Positions 13,509 through 25,100 of a stretch of 31,730 nt of DNA are shown piece after piece. The stretch covers positions 1 to 31,730 of IMG/VR virus record IMGVR_UViG_3300025543_000124; one strand, 5' to 3'. Position 1 is the first letter of the stretch. Each line of letters opens with the position of its first letter. The notes below the pieces were generated by a model, which was not told the origin of the DNA, searched no databases, and worked only from the letters and a program-made list of their open reading frames with translations. This DNA is from a virus. The translations under genes and the position numbers were made by a program.

Positions 13509-15719
13509 ATGGAAAATAAACAACTCGCACAAGGTATAGCTTCTTTAGGTCGATATGGTGATACTACGTTGATGCATATGCGTCCTGACGAGGTAGCACA
13601 ACTCACAGCTATTTCAAAAGCAAACGGTGGGGACATTACTATTAACCCAGATACTGGAATGCCTGAAGCATTTTTGGGTAATTTTATCAGTGCTTTAGCT
13701 CCAACAGCAGCGGGTTTAGCAGCAGGCGCTGCATTTCCAGGAGCTCCATTTTTAGCCCCTGCATTAGCAGGAGGAGCAACAGCATTCTTACAAGGGAAAC
13801 GAGACCCATTAAGTATTGGTATGGGCGCATTGAGTGGATATGGTGGTGCTCAATTAGGTAGTACTTTAAGTGGATTTGGTGCAACTAAAGCAGCAACTCC
13901 AGAATTAGCAGGCACCGCAGAAATAGCAGGGGGAGCCGGTGGAACCCCAGTAGCTGATGTAGCTACAACAGGCTCAACAATAGGAGCAACAGGCGGAACT
14001 ACAGCAGGAGCAAATACTTTTGGGCAACAACAATTTATTAGTCCATTTAATACTGCAGGTGAATTTGGAGCTCAGTCAGTTACAGGAGCTTTAAATCCAA
14101 CCTTACCTGCAACAACAGGAGCTACTTATGCTGGACCGACAGGTATGGCTCAGACACTACCAACTCCTCCAACACCGGCATATAGAGGGCCTGTATCAAG
14201 CGCACCAAGACCTAATTTTGGCGCAGCTCCTTCATCACCTAAAGATCAATTAAGTGCTATGGCTGACTACACTGGTGATACAAGTATGATGCAAAGTAAA
14301 AGACTAGGATCATTTGAACAAGGTATAGACTTAGGTAGAGGTTTAGCTGAAACAGGTAAAGGTTTTGAAGCGGCAATGCAAGATCCAATGGGTTATTTAA
14401 AATTTGCAGGTAAAGGTAGTGCTTTGATGGGCGGAGTTAAAACTGCATTACCCTTTGCAGGAGCTGGATTAGAAGCATATCAAAAAGGTATATACGAAGA
14501 TTTACCAACATACGAAGCTTCAACGGCTGGACGATATGACCCAACAAGAACACTTAATCTAGGCATGGATACAGGATTACGCTTATTGGCTAAAGGTGGA
14601 CAAGTTAAGAGATATCAATCGGGAGGTATGGCTATGTTTGGTATAAATCCTCCTCCGCCCCCTCCAGAATACGGTATTGTAGATGTTGGCGGTAACTTTG
14701 TTAAACTCGGCGAAAAAGAAGGCCCAGGATTAATTACTAAAGATCAGTATTACGAAACTTATAAATTTAAAGAGCCTGGTTATACTGCAGAAGCAAATAA
14801 AGAACAAGGTGATGGTGGTGATTTCGAATCTAAAGCAGGAATACAAGGCGGTGCAGGTGGAATAAACCCAGCAGTTGCACTACAAGCTGCTCAAGGTTAT
14901 GCAGAGTCACAGCAATCTAATTTAGATGAACAAGGTTTAGGCACATTAAAAACAGGTGGTAGTGTAAGACGCTTCCAAATGGGTGGTACAACTGCAGAAA
15001 AAAATATGTATGGTCAACAAGACTCTAATGAACCTGCAGGACTTGGTTCATTAACTACAGCAGAACAAAACTTGCCTGGAAGAATGGGTATGGCTGGAAG
15101 AACTGACTTACAAAATGCAACAACAGCTGAACAGAATATAGCTAGAGAACCTATGCAAGAAGCTGGTACTGTAGTCACTCAACAAATGGGTAATGACTTA
15201 GCATCAAGGGCAGGAGAAACTTTTTCTAGACTACCTGTAATACCAGGTGATGCTAATAATAACATGGCTAAAATTTTAGGTGTTGCAATGCAATCTAATC
15301 CTCAAGGATTTACAGTAGTTCCTAATGAAACTATACCCCCTACAGGAGCGCCTACTACAAGTTTAAATTTAAACACAGGCACACAAGAGCAGATGGCAAT
15401 GGGTGGAAGAGTTAGATATGCTGAAGGTGGAATTAGTGTATTAACTCCAGATGATGGTAAAATGTTAAATGGAAATGGCGACGGCGTAAGTGATGATATT
15501 CCAGCTATGATTGAAGGTGAACAAGAAGCTGCATTGTCTGACGGTGAATTTATAGTTCCAGCAAGAATCGTATCTGAATTAGGTAATGGTTCATCAGATG
15601 CAGGAGCTAAAAAATTATATGCAATGATAGACCGAATCCAAGCAGCAAGACAACAAACAATGGGTGACAATAAACAATACGCAAAAGATACAAATGCAGA
15701 AAGGTTTCTACCTGTTTGA
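13509..15719 (+). CDS. Putative internal virion (ejection) protein
   Basis: A 736-residue protein, the first of five genes that look like an ejection-protein set. It has an Ala/Gly-rich hydrophobic region (about 56-120, NFISALAPTAAGLAAGAAFP, then PFLAPALAGGATAF) that could insert in membranes. A long Gly/Thr/Pro-rich middle follows. Three copies of a GG-x-V-R-Y/F-x-x-GG motif start near residues 363, 483 and 632. The conserved C-terminal domain (about 640-736) reads ISVLTPDDGKMLNGNGDG, AALSDGEFIVPARIVSELGN, then AKKLYAMIDRIQAARQQTMG. I recall this C-terminal block from many marine podovirus genomes. The ejection role is inferred from composition and gene order, and the stop overlaps a TTG start of the next gene. 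Confidence 0.6.
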   Translation: MENKQLAQGIASLGRYGDTTLMHMRPDEVAQLTAISKANGGDITINPDTGMPEAFLGNFISALAPTAAGLAAGAAFPGAPFLAPALAGGATAFLQGKRDPLSIGMGALSGYGGAQLGSTLSGFGATKAATPELAGTAEIAGGAGGTPVADVATTGSTIGATGGTTAGANTFGQQQFISPFNTAGEFGAQSVTGALNPTLPATTGATYAGPTGMAQTLPTPPTPAYRGPVSSAPRPNFGAAPSSPKDQLSAMADYTGDTSMMQSKRLGSFEQGIDLGRGLAETGKGFEAAMQDPMGYLKFAGKGSALMGGVKTALPFAGAGLEAYQKGIYEDLPTYEASTAGRYDPTRTLNLGMDTGLRLLAKGGQVKRYQSGGMAMFGINPPPPPPEYGIVDVGGNFVKLGEKEGPGLITKDQYYETYKFKEPGYTAEANKEQGDGGDFESKAGIQGGAGGINPAVALQAAQGYAESQQSNLDEQGLGTLKTGGSVRRFQMGGTTAEKNMYGQQDSNEPAGLGSLTTAEQNLPGRMGMAGRTDLQNATTAEQNIAREPMQEAGTVVTQQMGNDLASRAGETFSRLPVIPGDANNNMAKILGVAMQSNPQGFTVVPNETIPPTGAPTTSLNLNTGTQEQMAMGGRVRYAEGGISVLTPDDGKMLNGNGDGVSDDIPAMIEGEQEAALSDGEFIVPARIVSELGNGSSDAGAKKLYAMIDRIQAARQQTMGDNKQYAKDTNAERFLPV

Positions 15720-16132
15720 AAAGATTAGAAGTTGTAAGTCCTAATCACATATATCATGTTTGGGACAAAGTAAAAGATTATTTAGCCTCGGGGTTAGAAT
15801 TATCAGGTGGAGAATATAATGTTGACCACTTAAAATTATATCTAACTTCAGGACAACAAACACTGTTGATTGTTATAGATGATGAACAAAAAATTCACGG
15901 TGCATTTACAATTGAAATAACTAATTTTCCTAATGAACGTATAGCATTTACTACGTCAGTAGGTGGAAAAGCAATAACAGAGCAATACCTGTGGGAAGAA
16001 TACGAAAACTGGCTCCGAAATAATGGGGTTACTATGGTTAGAGGAGCTGCTCACGAAACGGTAGCAAGGCTTTGGAGAAGAAAATTTGGTGTACAAAGTA
16101 GATACATCATTGTGGAGAAAAAATTAAAATGA
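15716..16132 (+). CDS. T7 gp13-like small virion protein, possible GNAT fold
   Basis: A 138-residue protein read from TTG at 15716, which overlaps the previous stop as TTGA. The first codons, KRLEVVSPNHIYHVWDKVKD, look like a genuine N-terminus. The order (helix, strands TLLIVIDDEQKIHGAFTIEI, then a late helix and strand ETVARLWRRKFG, SRYIIVEKKL) resembles an acetyltransferase-like core without a clear CoA-binding loop. T7 gp13, also 138 residues and placed just ahead of the ejection proteins gp14-16, has to my recollection a similar fold. The analogy rests on length, position and pattern, not an alignment. An active acetyltransferase is possible but not supported by key residues. Confidence 0.45.
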   Translation: MKRLEVVSPNHIYHVWDKVKDYLASGLELSGGEYNVDHLKLYLTSGQQTLLIVIDDEQKIHGAFTIEITNFPNERIAFTTSVGGKAITEQYLWEEYENWLRNNGVTMVRGAAHETVARLWRRKFGVQSRYIIVEKKLK

Positions 16133-17301
16133 TTAACTTATTTAAAGTATTTAAAACACTTATTGGTTTAGACCAAGACTTCTTTACATTCTGGGGTGGA
16201 GGCTCATCAGGAGGTGGCGGTGGTACTTCTGAAACTAAGTCTGTGACTACGAACTTGCCTGAATATGCACAGCCGTTCTATGAAGAACTCTTAAAGCAAT
16301 CTGGTAAACAAATTTATAAAACAGATTCTTCAGGTAGAGTAATTGGTGTCAAAGAATATCAACCCTACACAGGCCAACGTGTAGCTCCATTCTCAGCAGA
16401 ACAACAAGCAGTGCAACAAGAAGTTGCGGGTATGACTACGCCAGGTGCTTTTCAAACAGCATCAGGAACATTAGGAACAGTAGGAGCCCAAGCAGGCACT
16501 GCAGCTCAACAAGGTTTAACTCAAGCATTAGCTTATCAACCAGGTACGATTACTCCACAACAAGTACAAACGGGTCAATTTACTCAGCCCGGTGTAGCTC
16601 AAAGCTATATGGACCCTTATACACAAGCGGTCGTTGATGTACAAAAACGTGAAGCGCAAAGATTAGCAGACATACAAAAACAACAAGCAGCTCAAGCTTC
16701 TATTGGACGCGGCACTTTTGGTGGGGGCCGTCAGGCTTTAATGCAGACAGAACAAGATCGTGCAACACAAGACTTATTAAATAAAATACAAGCTGAAGGT
16801 GGAACAAGAGCATTCCAACAGGCACAACAAGCTTTCCAAGCTGACCAAGCAAGACAACTACAAGCAGCGCAGGCTAACCAAGCAGCTCAGATGCAAGCAG
16901 CACAACTCGGTCAACAGGCCCAACAATTTGGTGCAGGACTAGGCAAAGATATAGGACTAGCTGGATTAGCAACAGGGTTAGAGACAGGTAAGGCAACAGG
17001 TCAATTAGGTGCGACACAGCAGATGGCAGATCTTGAAAGATTAAAAGCACAAGCAGCCTCAGGTGCTGAGAAGCAAGCACTACAACAAGAGATTGATAAC
17101 TTAGCTTACCAACAATACAAAGAACAACAAGATTATCAAAGAGCATTACTCGAGTATCAATCAAATATTCTACGAGGTACTGCAGGTGCATTGGGTTCAA
17201 CTCAGGTGGCTTACGCACCCGCTCCAAGCTTAGCCTCACAACTCGGTGGTCTAGGTCTAGCAGGTCTAGGTTTATATAATGTACTAGGTAAACAAGGTTA
17301 A
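16129..17301 (+). CDS. Putative ejection protein, Gln/Ala-rich
   Basis: A 390-residue protein. A short N-terminal hydrophobic part (MINLFKVFKTLIGLDQDFFT) is followed by a Gly run (24-33), then VTTNLPEYAQPFYEELLKQS. A long Gln/Ala-rich helical region (about 150-330) is coiled-coil-prone (QAQQAFQADQARQLQAAQAN). The C-terminus is hydrophobic and Gly/Leu-rich (LGGLGLAGLGLYNVLG). This composition resembles podovirus internal core proteins of the T7 gp14 or P22 gp7/gp20 kind, which leave the capsid and line a channel across the envelope. That role is inferred from composition and from its position between a gp13-like gene and two very large genes. It is ATGA-coupled to the gene before it. Confidence 0.6.
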   Translation: MINLFKVFKTLIGLDQDFFTFWGGGSSGGGGGTSETKSVTTNLPEYAQPFYEELLKQSGKQIYKTDSSGRVIGVKEYQPYTGQRVAPFSAEQQAVQQEVAGMTTPGAFQTASGTLGTVGAQAGTAAQQGLTQALAYQPGTITPQQVQTGQFTQPGVAQSYMDPYTQAVVDVQKREAQRLADIQKQQAAQASIGRGTFGGGRQALMQTEQDRATQDLLNKIQAEGGTRAFQQAQQAFQADQARQLQAAQANQAAQMQAAQLGQQAQQFGAGLGKDIGLAGLATGLETGKATGQLGATQQMADLERLKAQAASGAEKQALQQEIDNLAYQQYKEQQDYQRALLEYQSNILRGTAGALGSTQVAYAPAPSLASQLGGLGLAGLGLYNVLGKQG

Positions 17302-17305
17302 GATT

Positions 17306-19126
17306 ATGGCTATTACAGGATTAATTGCAGATAAGAACATGAATCCCATCACGGACCCAAATCCAATTGAGGCGGTTGAAAATTTAAAATCATTACCTGA
17401 TAATACATTAGCTAAGTATGCACAAGATAAAGGTAACCCTAATGCAACCTATGCATTAGTTGTGTTGATGCAAAGACTAAAAGCTAGAAAAATAGCTGAA
17501 AAAGAAGCTCCGTCAGATACTACAGTTGCTGAAGATGTAGCGCAAGACGTTACAGGTGGTGGTATTGCAGGATTACAAGGTGCTGCTCCTATGATGGCTG
17601 AACAACAAGGTGTAATGACAGCTCCTCCAAGCCCAGACCAGTTAACTACTCAAGGCGTAGGATCACTTCCAGCTCCTAATGTAGGACAGAATTATGCAGG
17701 GGGTGGTATTGTTTCGTTCCAAGAAGGTGGAGATGTAGGCTTTCCCTCTAGCTATTCTCAGCTTTATCCAAGTCTTGAATTTATAGGAACAGGGCTAGGT
17801 GATGTTGCTAGTTATTTAAATCCTTATTCATACCAAAAAGTTATTGATCCTGTTACTGGTCGAGTAGTGTCTCGTACTGAGTTAGAAGGTGGTCGATTCG
17901 CTGACACTAGAAAAGTTATGGAGCGAGAACTTAGACAGGAAAGAGAAAACAGACAAGAAAGACAAAGAAAAAAATCTATTGCCGAGATACAAAAAGAACA
18001 AGCAGATTTTGCAAGAAGAGGTGTTGTAGATCCTAGCCTTGCTGCGTATACAGGGGATAGAAGTATGATGGAAGCCGAAGGTATGAGAGCAAGAGATGAA
18101 TCTCAAGGACCTGTTGTAGAAAAACCATCATTAGCAGAACGTGGAGAAGCTGAAGAAAAACAAAGAAGACAAATAGAAACAGCAACAGATACTACAACTC
18201 CATTGATTGACCAAATAGTTCGAGAAGGCCGAGATACAGGCATCGATAGTTTACGTCAAAAATATACTGAAGAAAAAGGTATACAAGATTATGCTGAAGA
18301 TGTAAGAAAATCTCAAGAAGCATTAGGGCTAGATAAGGATATCTATGCAGACATGGCAGCGGAAGTTAAACGTGATAGAGAAACATTAGCTAAATCAAAA
18401 GAAGAAGCAGCTGGACTATCAATGATTGAAGCAGGTTTAATGATCGCAGGGGGAACATCACCGAACGCATTAACTAACTTAAAAGAAGCAGCGCCTGCTG
18501 TAAGAAACTTTGCTAACTCTGTAAGAGATTTACGTGCTGAGGACAGATCGTTGAAAACTATGGAATTCCAGATTGCGTCAGCTGACCAAGCTATCAAACA
18601 AGGACGTGCAGATAAAGCTCTGGCTATGCTAGAAGCTAACAGAAATAGATCATTTGAATTAGATAAGATGGACTTAAACAACCAACAAACGGCCATCCAA
18701 AAAGAACTTGATAGACAAAACAATATTAGGATCCAAGAATTATCTAACAGGAGACCAACTGATTTTGATAGACAACTTACTGCAGCTAAACAATCAGGTC
18801 AATATAATGATGAAAATGGTAAGTTTAACTATAAAGAATTTTTAGGTGATTTAAGAAGTAGAACTCAGTTTGATAGATTAATAGACGCGGCTATGAAATC
18901 TGGACAATATACAACTCCAGAGGGTCAGTTTGACTTCCAAGCATTTATGAAAGATTATAAACCTGGATCAACATCAGCAGGTATAGATGAAGATACTATT
19001 GTCAGGGCATATACAAATGCTGGAGGAGATGTTGGAACTGGCATGACCTATCAACAATTCAAACAACAATTTGTGGGCGGCTCTGGTAATGCTTTTTCAG
19101 GATTTTCAGCAACTCTAATTCAATAG
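17306..19126 (+). CDS. Putative ejection protein with C-terminal 35-residue duplication
   Basis: A 606-residue protein. The N-terminal 75 residues form a small helical domain (LKSLPDNTLAKYAQDKGNPN, then YALVVLMQRLKARK). I recall that domain from several large internal proteins of marine phages. A GGGIVSFQEGG motif is at about 132-142, followed by a charged, helix-rich region (about 190-480) with many Glu/Arg/Lys. Two ungapped 35-residue repeats lie at 485-519 and 520-554. An Ala/Gly/Ile-rich helix near residue 375 (AAGLSMIEAGLMIAGG) is the only hydrophobic stretch. It lies just before the 2436-residue gene, so an ejected core protein of the T7 gp15 kind is plausible, though unproven. Confidence 0.55.
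   Translation: MAITGLIADKNMNPITDPNPIEAVENLKSLPDNTLAKYAQDKGNPNATYALVVLMQRLKARKIAEKEAPSDTTVAEDVAQDVTGGGIAGLQGAAPMMAEQQGVMTAPPSPDQLTTQGVGSLPAPNVGQNYAGGGIVSFQEGGDVGFPSSYSQLYPSLEFIGTGLGDVASYLNPYSYQKVIDPVTGRVVSRTELEGGRFADTRKVMERELRQERENRQERQRKKSIAEIQKEQADFARRGVVDPSLAAYTGDRSMMEAEGMRARDESQGPVVEKPSLAERGEAEEKQRRQIETATDTTTPLIDQIVREGRDTGIDSLRQKYTEEKGIQDYAEDVRKSQEALGLDKDIYADMAAEVKRDRETLAKSKEEAAGLSMIEAGLMIAGGTSPNALTNLKEAAPAVRNFANSVRDLRAEDRSLKTMEFQIASADQAIKQGRADKALAMLEANRNRSFELDKMDLNNQQTAIQKELDRQNNIRIQELSNRRPTDFDRQLTAAKQSGQYNDENGKFNYKEFLGDLRSRTQFDRLIDAAMKSGQYTTPEGQFDFQAFMKDYKPGSTSAGIDEDTIVRAYTNAGGDVGTGMTYQQFKQQFVGGSGNAFSGFSATLIQ
18758..18967 (+). repeat. Tandem 35-residue repeat with EF-hand-like loops
   Basis: Two adjacent units of exactly 35 codons match at 14 of 35 positions by eye (T-F-D-R, AA, SGQY, G-F, F, D pattern). 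Unit 1 contains a stretch (NDENGKFNYKEF) spaced like an EF-hand loop but lacking the first Asp. Unit 2 (TTPEGQFDFQAF) is more degenerate. A third, weaker match (GGDVGTGMTYQQF) follows near the C-terminus. Confidence 0.7.
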
Positions 19127-19137
19127 TAGGAGTTTAG

Positions 19138-22100
19138 ATGCCTTTATACGAAGTAACAGCTCCGGACGGCAAAAAATATCAAGTTAATGCTCCTGAGGGT
19201 GCCACCCAAGAGGACGCTATTGAGTATGTAGCTACGCAAGTTATACCTCAACAACCCGCTCCACAAGAAGCAACTGCAGGAGTAGGTGAAGCCCTTATTG
19301 GTGGGGCTAAGCGTATTGGGTCAGACATTATTACTGGTGTTACTGCTCCATTTGTAGGTGGCGAAGAAGCTGCCCAAAGAGGTATTGCAAGGCAAGAACA
19401 AATTACAGAACGTCCTGGAGCAAGCCTCGAAGAAGTCCAAAAGAAATATAAAGAAGAAGGTGCATGGCCTGCAATCAAAGAGGCTATCTCTCAAATACCA
19501 AGTGCAATCACTGAACAAGCTCCATTCTTAGCAACCATGTGGGCAGGGGGTAAAGCAGGTGCGGCACTTCCAGGTACTCCTCAAACAAAAGTTGTTACAG
19601 GTTTTATTGGCGCAGCCCTTGCTCCATTCCTAGCTCAATCAGGTTCTAACATCCAACGACAAGTTGAAGAACAAGTAGCAAAAGGAGAAGACCCTAATGT
19701 ATCTATGTCAAAAGCTTATGGTGGTGCAACAGCTCAAGCCGCGTTAGATGTATTCTCATTACAGTTTGGACTAGGTAGATTACTAGGAATTAAACCTGCT
19801 CAGTTCGGTACCCAACAAGCTGAAAAACTCGCCAAAGAAAAATTAACATTAATGCTAGCTAAAGGTACAGGTAAAACTGCATTAGCAGAAATACCAACTG
19901 AGATGACTCAGCAATTAATCGAACGAGCACAAGCGGGATTAGACTTAACTTCACCTGAAGCGGTGCAAGAATATTTATCGGCAGGTTATACGGCTGGATT
20001 AATCTCTCCAATCGGGGGTCCTGTTCGTGCGATGGAGCGAAGTGATGCTCGAAACTATTTAGCAGTTAAAGAAGAACAAGCTAAACAAGCCATGCAACAA
20101 AGTTTAGATGCAGAGATTGCTCGAATTAACGAAGCTAAATTTACTGAAGAAGAAAAGCAAAGAAAGATTGCAGAGGCTGAAGCTAAAGCACGAGCCCAAC
20201 GAAACGCAGTACTTGCAAACATCTATACTAATCCAGGCAAGACTGTACAAGAAATTATTGACGAGGCGACAGGCGTAGCTCGACCAGCAGAAACTAAAAA
20301 GTCATTAGAAGAAAGACAGAAAGCACTTGAAACTCAACTTGATGAGAAAGCAAGAACCTACAAAAAAGCATTAAATAGTCCTTCAGGCGTATTTGCAAAA
20401 GACCCGTTTACTCAACAAGAATATGAATTAACAACAGGTGAGTGGCTGGGTCTTACCAGTCCTGATTTAGTATCGGAAATAGAAAGCTCAACTCCTGTTG
20501 AAGAACGGGGTGAAAGATTAGCTACTGATCCTGTTACTGAGACTACATTTATAGACATGGGTATTGGTCGTACAGCTAAACTTCACACTGCTTTAAAAGG
20601 TTTAGACCCACTAAAAATAGAAGACAATAGAGTCATTAGAAATACTCTAAATAACTATTTAAAAACTCGAGAAGCAGAAGACCCTCGTGCAGTAGCAGTA
20701 CAAGACTATTTAAATACAATCCCAACAACAGAGGAACTAGAATATGAGCCAGCCATCAGAGACCGACTTAGAAGCGATCTTCAAGTTTCTGGACAACCCG
20801 TACCAATATCACCTGCCGAAGCATTTGCAGGGTATGACGGAACTGGAATTGATAGGGTACCAGACAATATACGAGAATTTGCTCGAGGAGAAGAGTCATT
20901 CACCGATACAATAGAAAATGACCTAAAAGCTTTACGCGAAGAGATTGCAAAACCCTACAAAGGTGAAACTCTTAACTCTCGTATTAAAAAACTAGGGGGC
21001 ATTCTAACTAAAGACTTTAGAGACTTAGCAGGGGATAAATCTACAGCAGCATTAAATTTAACTCCAGGTCTAGCATCTAATAAAGGTAGAGAATTAGGTG
21101 AACTTATTAATGATGGATTATTAGACGACTTTTTACCGTTCCATTTGCAATCAGCTCCTGGATCTGATACTAGAGAAGCAGCTCAGTATTTAATTGGTCA
21201 GTTAGTATCTAACACCCGAACTATTCCTTATGCTGAACAACGTGCTAGAGATGAACTACAATTACAACACGATCAGCTATCTGAAGCATTATACTTACAA
21301 GAAAAAGAACCACAGAATCAACGCGCCGCAGAGTTTGGATTAACTCCTCAAGAAGAAGACGCTAATGCTATACTACGTCAGGAATCCGCAGCGATAAAAG
21401 AAGAAGGTGGAATCTCACCAACGGAAGAAGTTCCAGGCGAAACTATTGCAGAAGCTCGTGCTAAACCTAAAGAAACAATTGGTCAATTTTTAGACAGAGC
21501 TACACCAGAAGAATTAAAAGCATTTAGCCGACAGCAGCTTGCTAAAGATATGTCTGACCAAGGAAGACAAAGACGCCAAGAAGCTATCCAAGCATTGCAA
21601 ACTGAGCGTGAGACATTAGTAGAGGCATTCAAAGATACAAGAGACCCTGCTCAACGTAAAGCTATCAGGGAACGGGGTACAGCAATTGATGGAGAACTTA
21701 AAGCTCTAGGTTATAAACCTCAGTTTGCTGAAGCTCCTACTACTCAAACCATTGAAACATACAATAGAAACCCAGTCTCTCAAACCGAAAAATCTTTAAT
21801 TAATGAAGCAAAGGAATTTTTTAAAAACAAACTAAGATCTGAAATTAATACAACAGGAAAGAATGAATATTGGAATCAAGGCGAATTCATATTCACAGGT
21901 TTTCAAAATGGAAATAAAAACAATGCCTATCTTAACTGGAACTTCGCCTTTGATAATAAACTTAAAAACTCTAATTCTAATATACGGAGTACTGAATTAC
22001 AACGGGCAGCCTATGCATTAGCTAGACAAGAGCTTGGTGACTTTGAAATACAACTTGATCCAGTGTGGGGAGCACCTGATGTTCAACCTACTCAACTTGC

Positions 22101-25100
22101 TGAAGCGACACAACCTGAACTAATATTTGAAAATAAACCTATACCTAAACAACTTATAGACCAATATAGAAAAAATCAAGCGGCAGAAGAAAGAGCAAAC
22201 GTTAGCATGTCAGGTCCTAATAAAGCAGCGCAAACAAGAACATGGCAAACTTTAAGTAGAATGTATACAGATTTCTTAGGTGTAGATCCAAGAAGTAATT
22301 GGACAATGTCCCCTAGATTCTATGCCTTACAAGACATATTACAAAGAGAAGCAACTAAACCAACTCAACTTGCCCAAACTCTACAACCACTTCCCAATAC
22401 AGGGCAAACATCTGAGTCCATAACCAGCGTGTTAGAAGATGAGTTTGGCACTAATGTGCGTAATATGCAAAGACGGGGTAGACTACGTATTGTTGACTCG
22501 GTCGATCAGCTGCCTCCAAATGTAAGGGGCCAAGCAACACCGCGTTCAGTCGGAGCTTTTGACGGAGAGACTTCATATATTATTGCTGACCGAGTTAATC
22601 CCCAAAATGCTAGACGGGTCTTATTACACGAGGTAGGTGAACACTATGGCTTAGAAAGAATGCTAGGCCGGGACAATTATAGATCTGCGTTAAACCGATT
22701 AAAGACTTTGAGAAACTCAGACGACGTAGTCAGAAATGCCTGGAACCAAGTCAAGCAAGCTTACCCTAAATTAAAAGAAGGTTCAGACCCATACTTAAAA
22801 GAAGTCATGGCTAAGGTTGCAGAAGAAGCACCAAACATGACCCTTGTTACTAGACTACGTGGACTTATTAAAAACTTCTTAACACGACTAGGTTTATATA
22901 ATCCTGATACATTTACTTCTCGTGACTTACAAGATTTACTTATCCATTCACTACGTAGCAGCTTAGCTAAAGATTTAAACCCAGTCCTAGCTCAAGGTGG
23001 TATTCAGTTAAGTGAGCAAGAAAGAGCTGAACTGTTAGGTATGACAGATGAATCCGTACTAGACATGATTGAACGCCATGCAAACACTGTAGTAGATAAT
23101 GTAGGTAAAGGGTGGGTTACAATGATGTCTCCTGATGAGTTTTTACAACTGACTACATCTCCTAGTTATAGAGAGACTTTAGAAAAACAAGTTGAACAAG
23201 GTTTAGGAACATTTAAAACTTCTCCTCTAAAGAACAAAGGTAAATTTGATATAAAAAGCATGAAGCCGATGTTCTTAGAAGTTTCTGATTTTCCAGTTCG
23301 AGACGCAAGTGTAGGAGATGGTATACCTTTTGAGTATACTCCAGAAGGAGGGTATGACACTGAGGTTATCAAAGGTGTGCCTCTTGGTGTAGATGTTAAA
23401 GGACATGAAGGGCGACATAGAGCCATTATGGCTAAAAAAGCCGGCATAACACAAATGCCTGTAATGATATTTAGTAATACTGCAAAAACAAAACGCGATG
23501 TTATTCAAGAAAGAGATGGCCCTACACTAAGAGCTCAAGTTGAAGGACAGCCTTCAGTAGATTTAGCCTCTGAAATGATACCAATAGACTATGCTAATGA
23601 ACAGAATATAAGAAACATGATGCAAGGTACAGACATTCAGTTCATGGAAGTACCACCTGATATGCAAGGCACTGCCGTGTTTGGTAGACTTGATGCTAGT
23701 GAACAGTCATTCTATAACAACTATGTAAACCGCTTTGATGAGTTTAGACAAAGTCCTAGAGATTCACTTCAAGATATGTTTGTTAAAGGGCGTATCAATA
23801 TAGCAAGTTCAACTGCAGGTGTTGAAGAAAAATTAATTAAAGACTACAACGGCGCAGTGAATGATGCGATGAATAATGTTCGAGCAGACATTCTTTTAAA
23901 CCAAGCTCTTGAATCAAACATTATGGCATCTCAAGCAGCAGAAGAAGGTAAAGTAGACTTCCTAGATAATGGTTTGGCTAAGGTTGTACCTGATGAAAAC
24001 AATATTAATAAACTTATTCAGCTCCGTGAACAGCTCGGTCAAGAAGTAGGCGACCCAACTAGAGCTAAGTATCTTGTTCAGCACTACCTAGTAGGTAGAC
24101 GATTCAAACGTGAAATAGAACTTAATGCTCAACGTGAACAAAACATAATTAATCTTAAAGCAATGATCGTTGAACAACGTAGAATCTTACGCGACTCACA
24201 AGGTAGAGGCCAAGCTGAGCAAAGAAACAATGCTGAAAAATTAATGGATAGATACAAAAAACTAATTGAAATGAATCGTAAGGCGATGACAGATATTACT
24301 GATGAGCAAATAGCCGCGATTGGACCTGCCTTAGATTATGCAAATCAACATCCTATCCTAAATCAAATCGGTAGTGTAGTAGATGGTATTAACAGAAATA
24401 GAATTGATATGCTAGAAAAAGCAGGATACTACGATGCAGACACCGCTGCCTTCTATAGATCTAACTTAGGCTATGTGCCTTTATTCCGAGTAATTGAAGA
24501 CCTAGACTTTATGCATCCCGGAACAAAAGAATACTTCCAAGGGTTTGCTAACTTAGGTCGTGAGTATGAGTTTAGAGGTTCTGAACGAGATGTAGATGAT
24601 GTATTAAATAACATGTTGAAACAACACTTCTGGGCAGTTAATGCCGCTGTACGTAACAATGCTAACTTCCAAACAGCTAAAGCATTAGGTATGCACGAGA
24701 CTGTAACTGATCCTGAAACAGGTGCAGAAGTTGAACGACTGATGACTCTAGATAAAAAACCTGATGGTAGAGCAGGTGAGTCTGTTGCTCCAGTCTATAT
24801 CAATGGTGAGCGTAAGTTTATCGAATACAGTGATCCTAATTTAGCTATCGCTATACAAGGTGCGGTACCTGCATTTACAGGAATACTTGCATGGTTTGGT
24901 CAAGCGTCTAAGATATTTAGATTAGGTATTACAGCTAACCCTATATTCCAATCATACCAAGTAGTTAACGATGCTATCAGTGCAGCATTATTCTCAGGTG
25001 TTAAGAACCCATTTGCTTTAGGTAAAGAAATTATAGCTGGGTTTGCTAAAGATACTTTCAATTCGACTGATGCAATTAATAAACAAATGGCCAGACTAGG

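Noticed and set aside
15302-15670. A 122-residue minus-strand frame opposite the C-terminal domain of the 736-residue protein.
   Set aside because: The plus-strand frame encodes a conserved C-terminal block, and the antisense product has no start signal or family resemblance.
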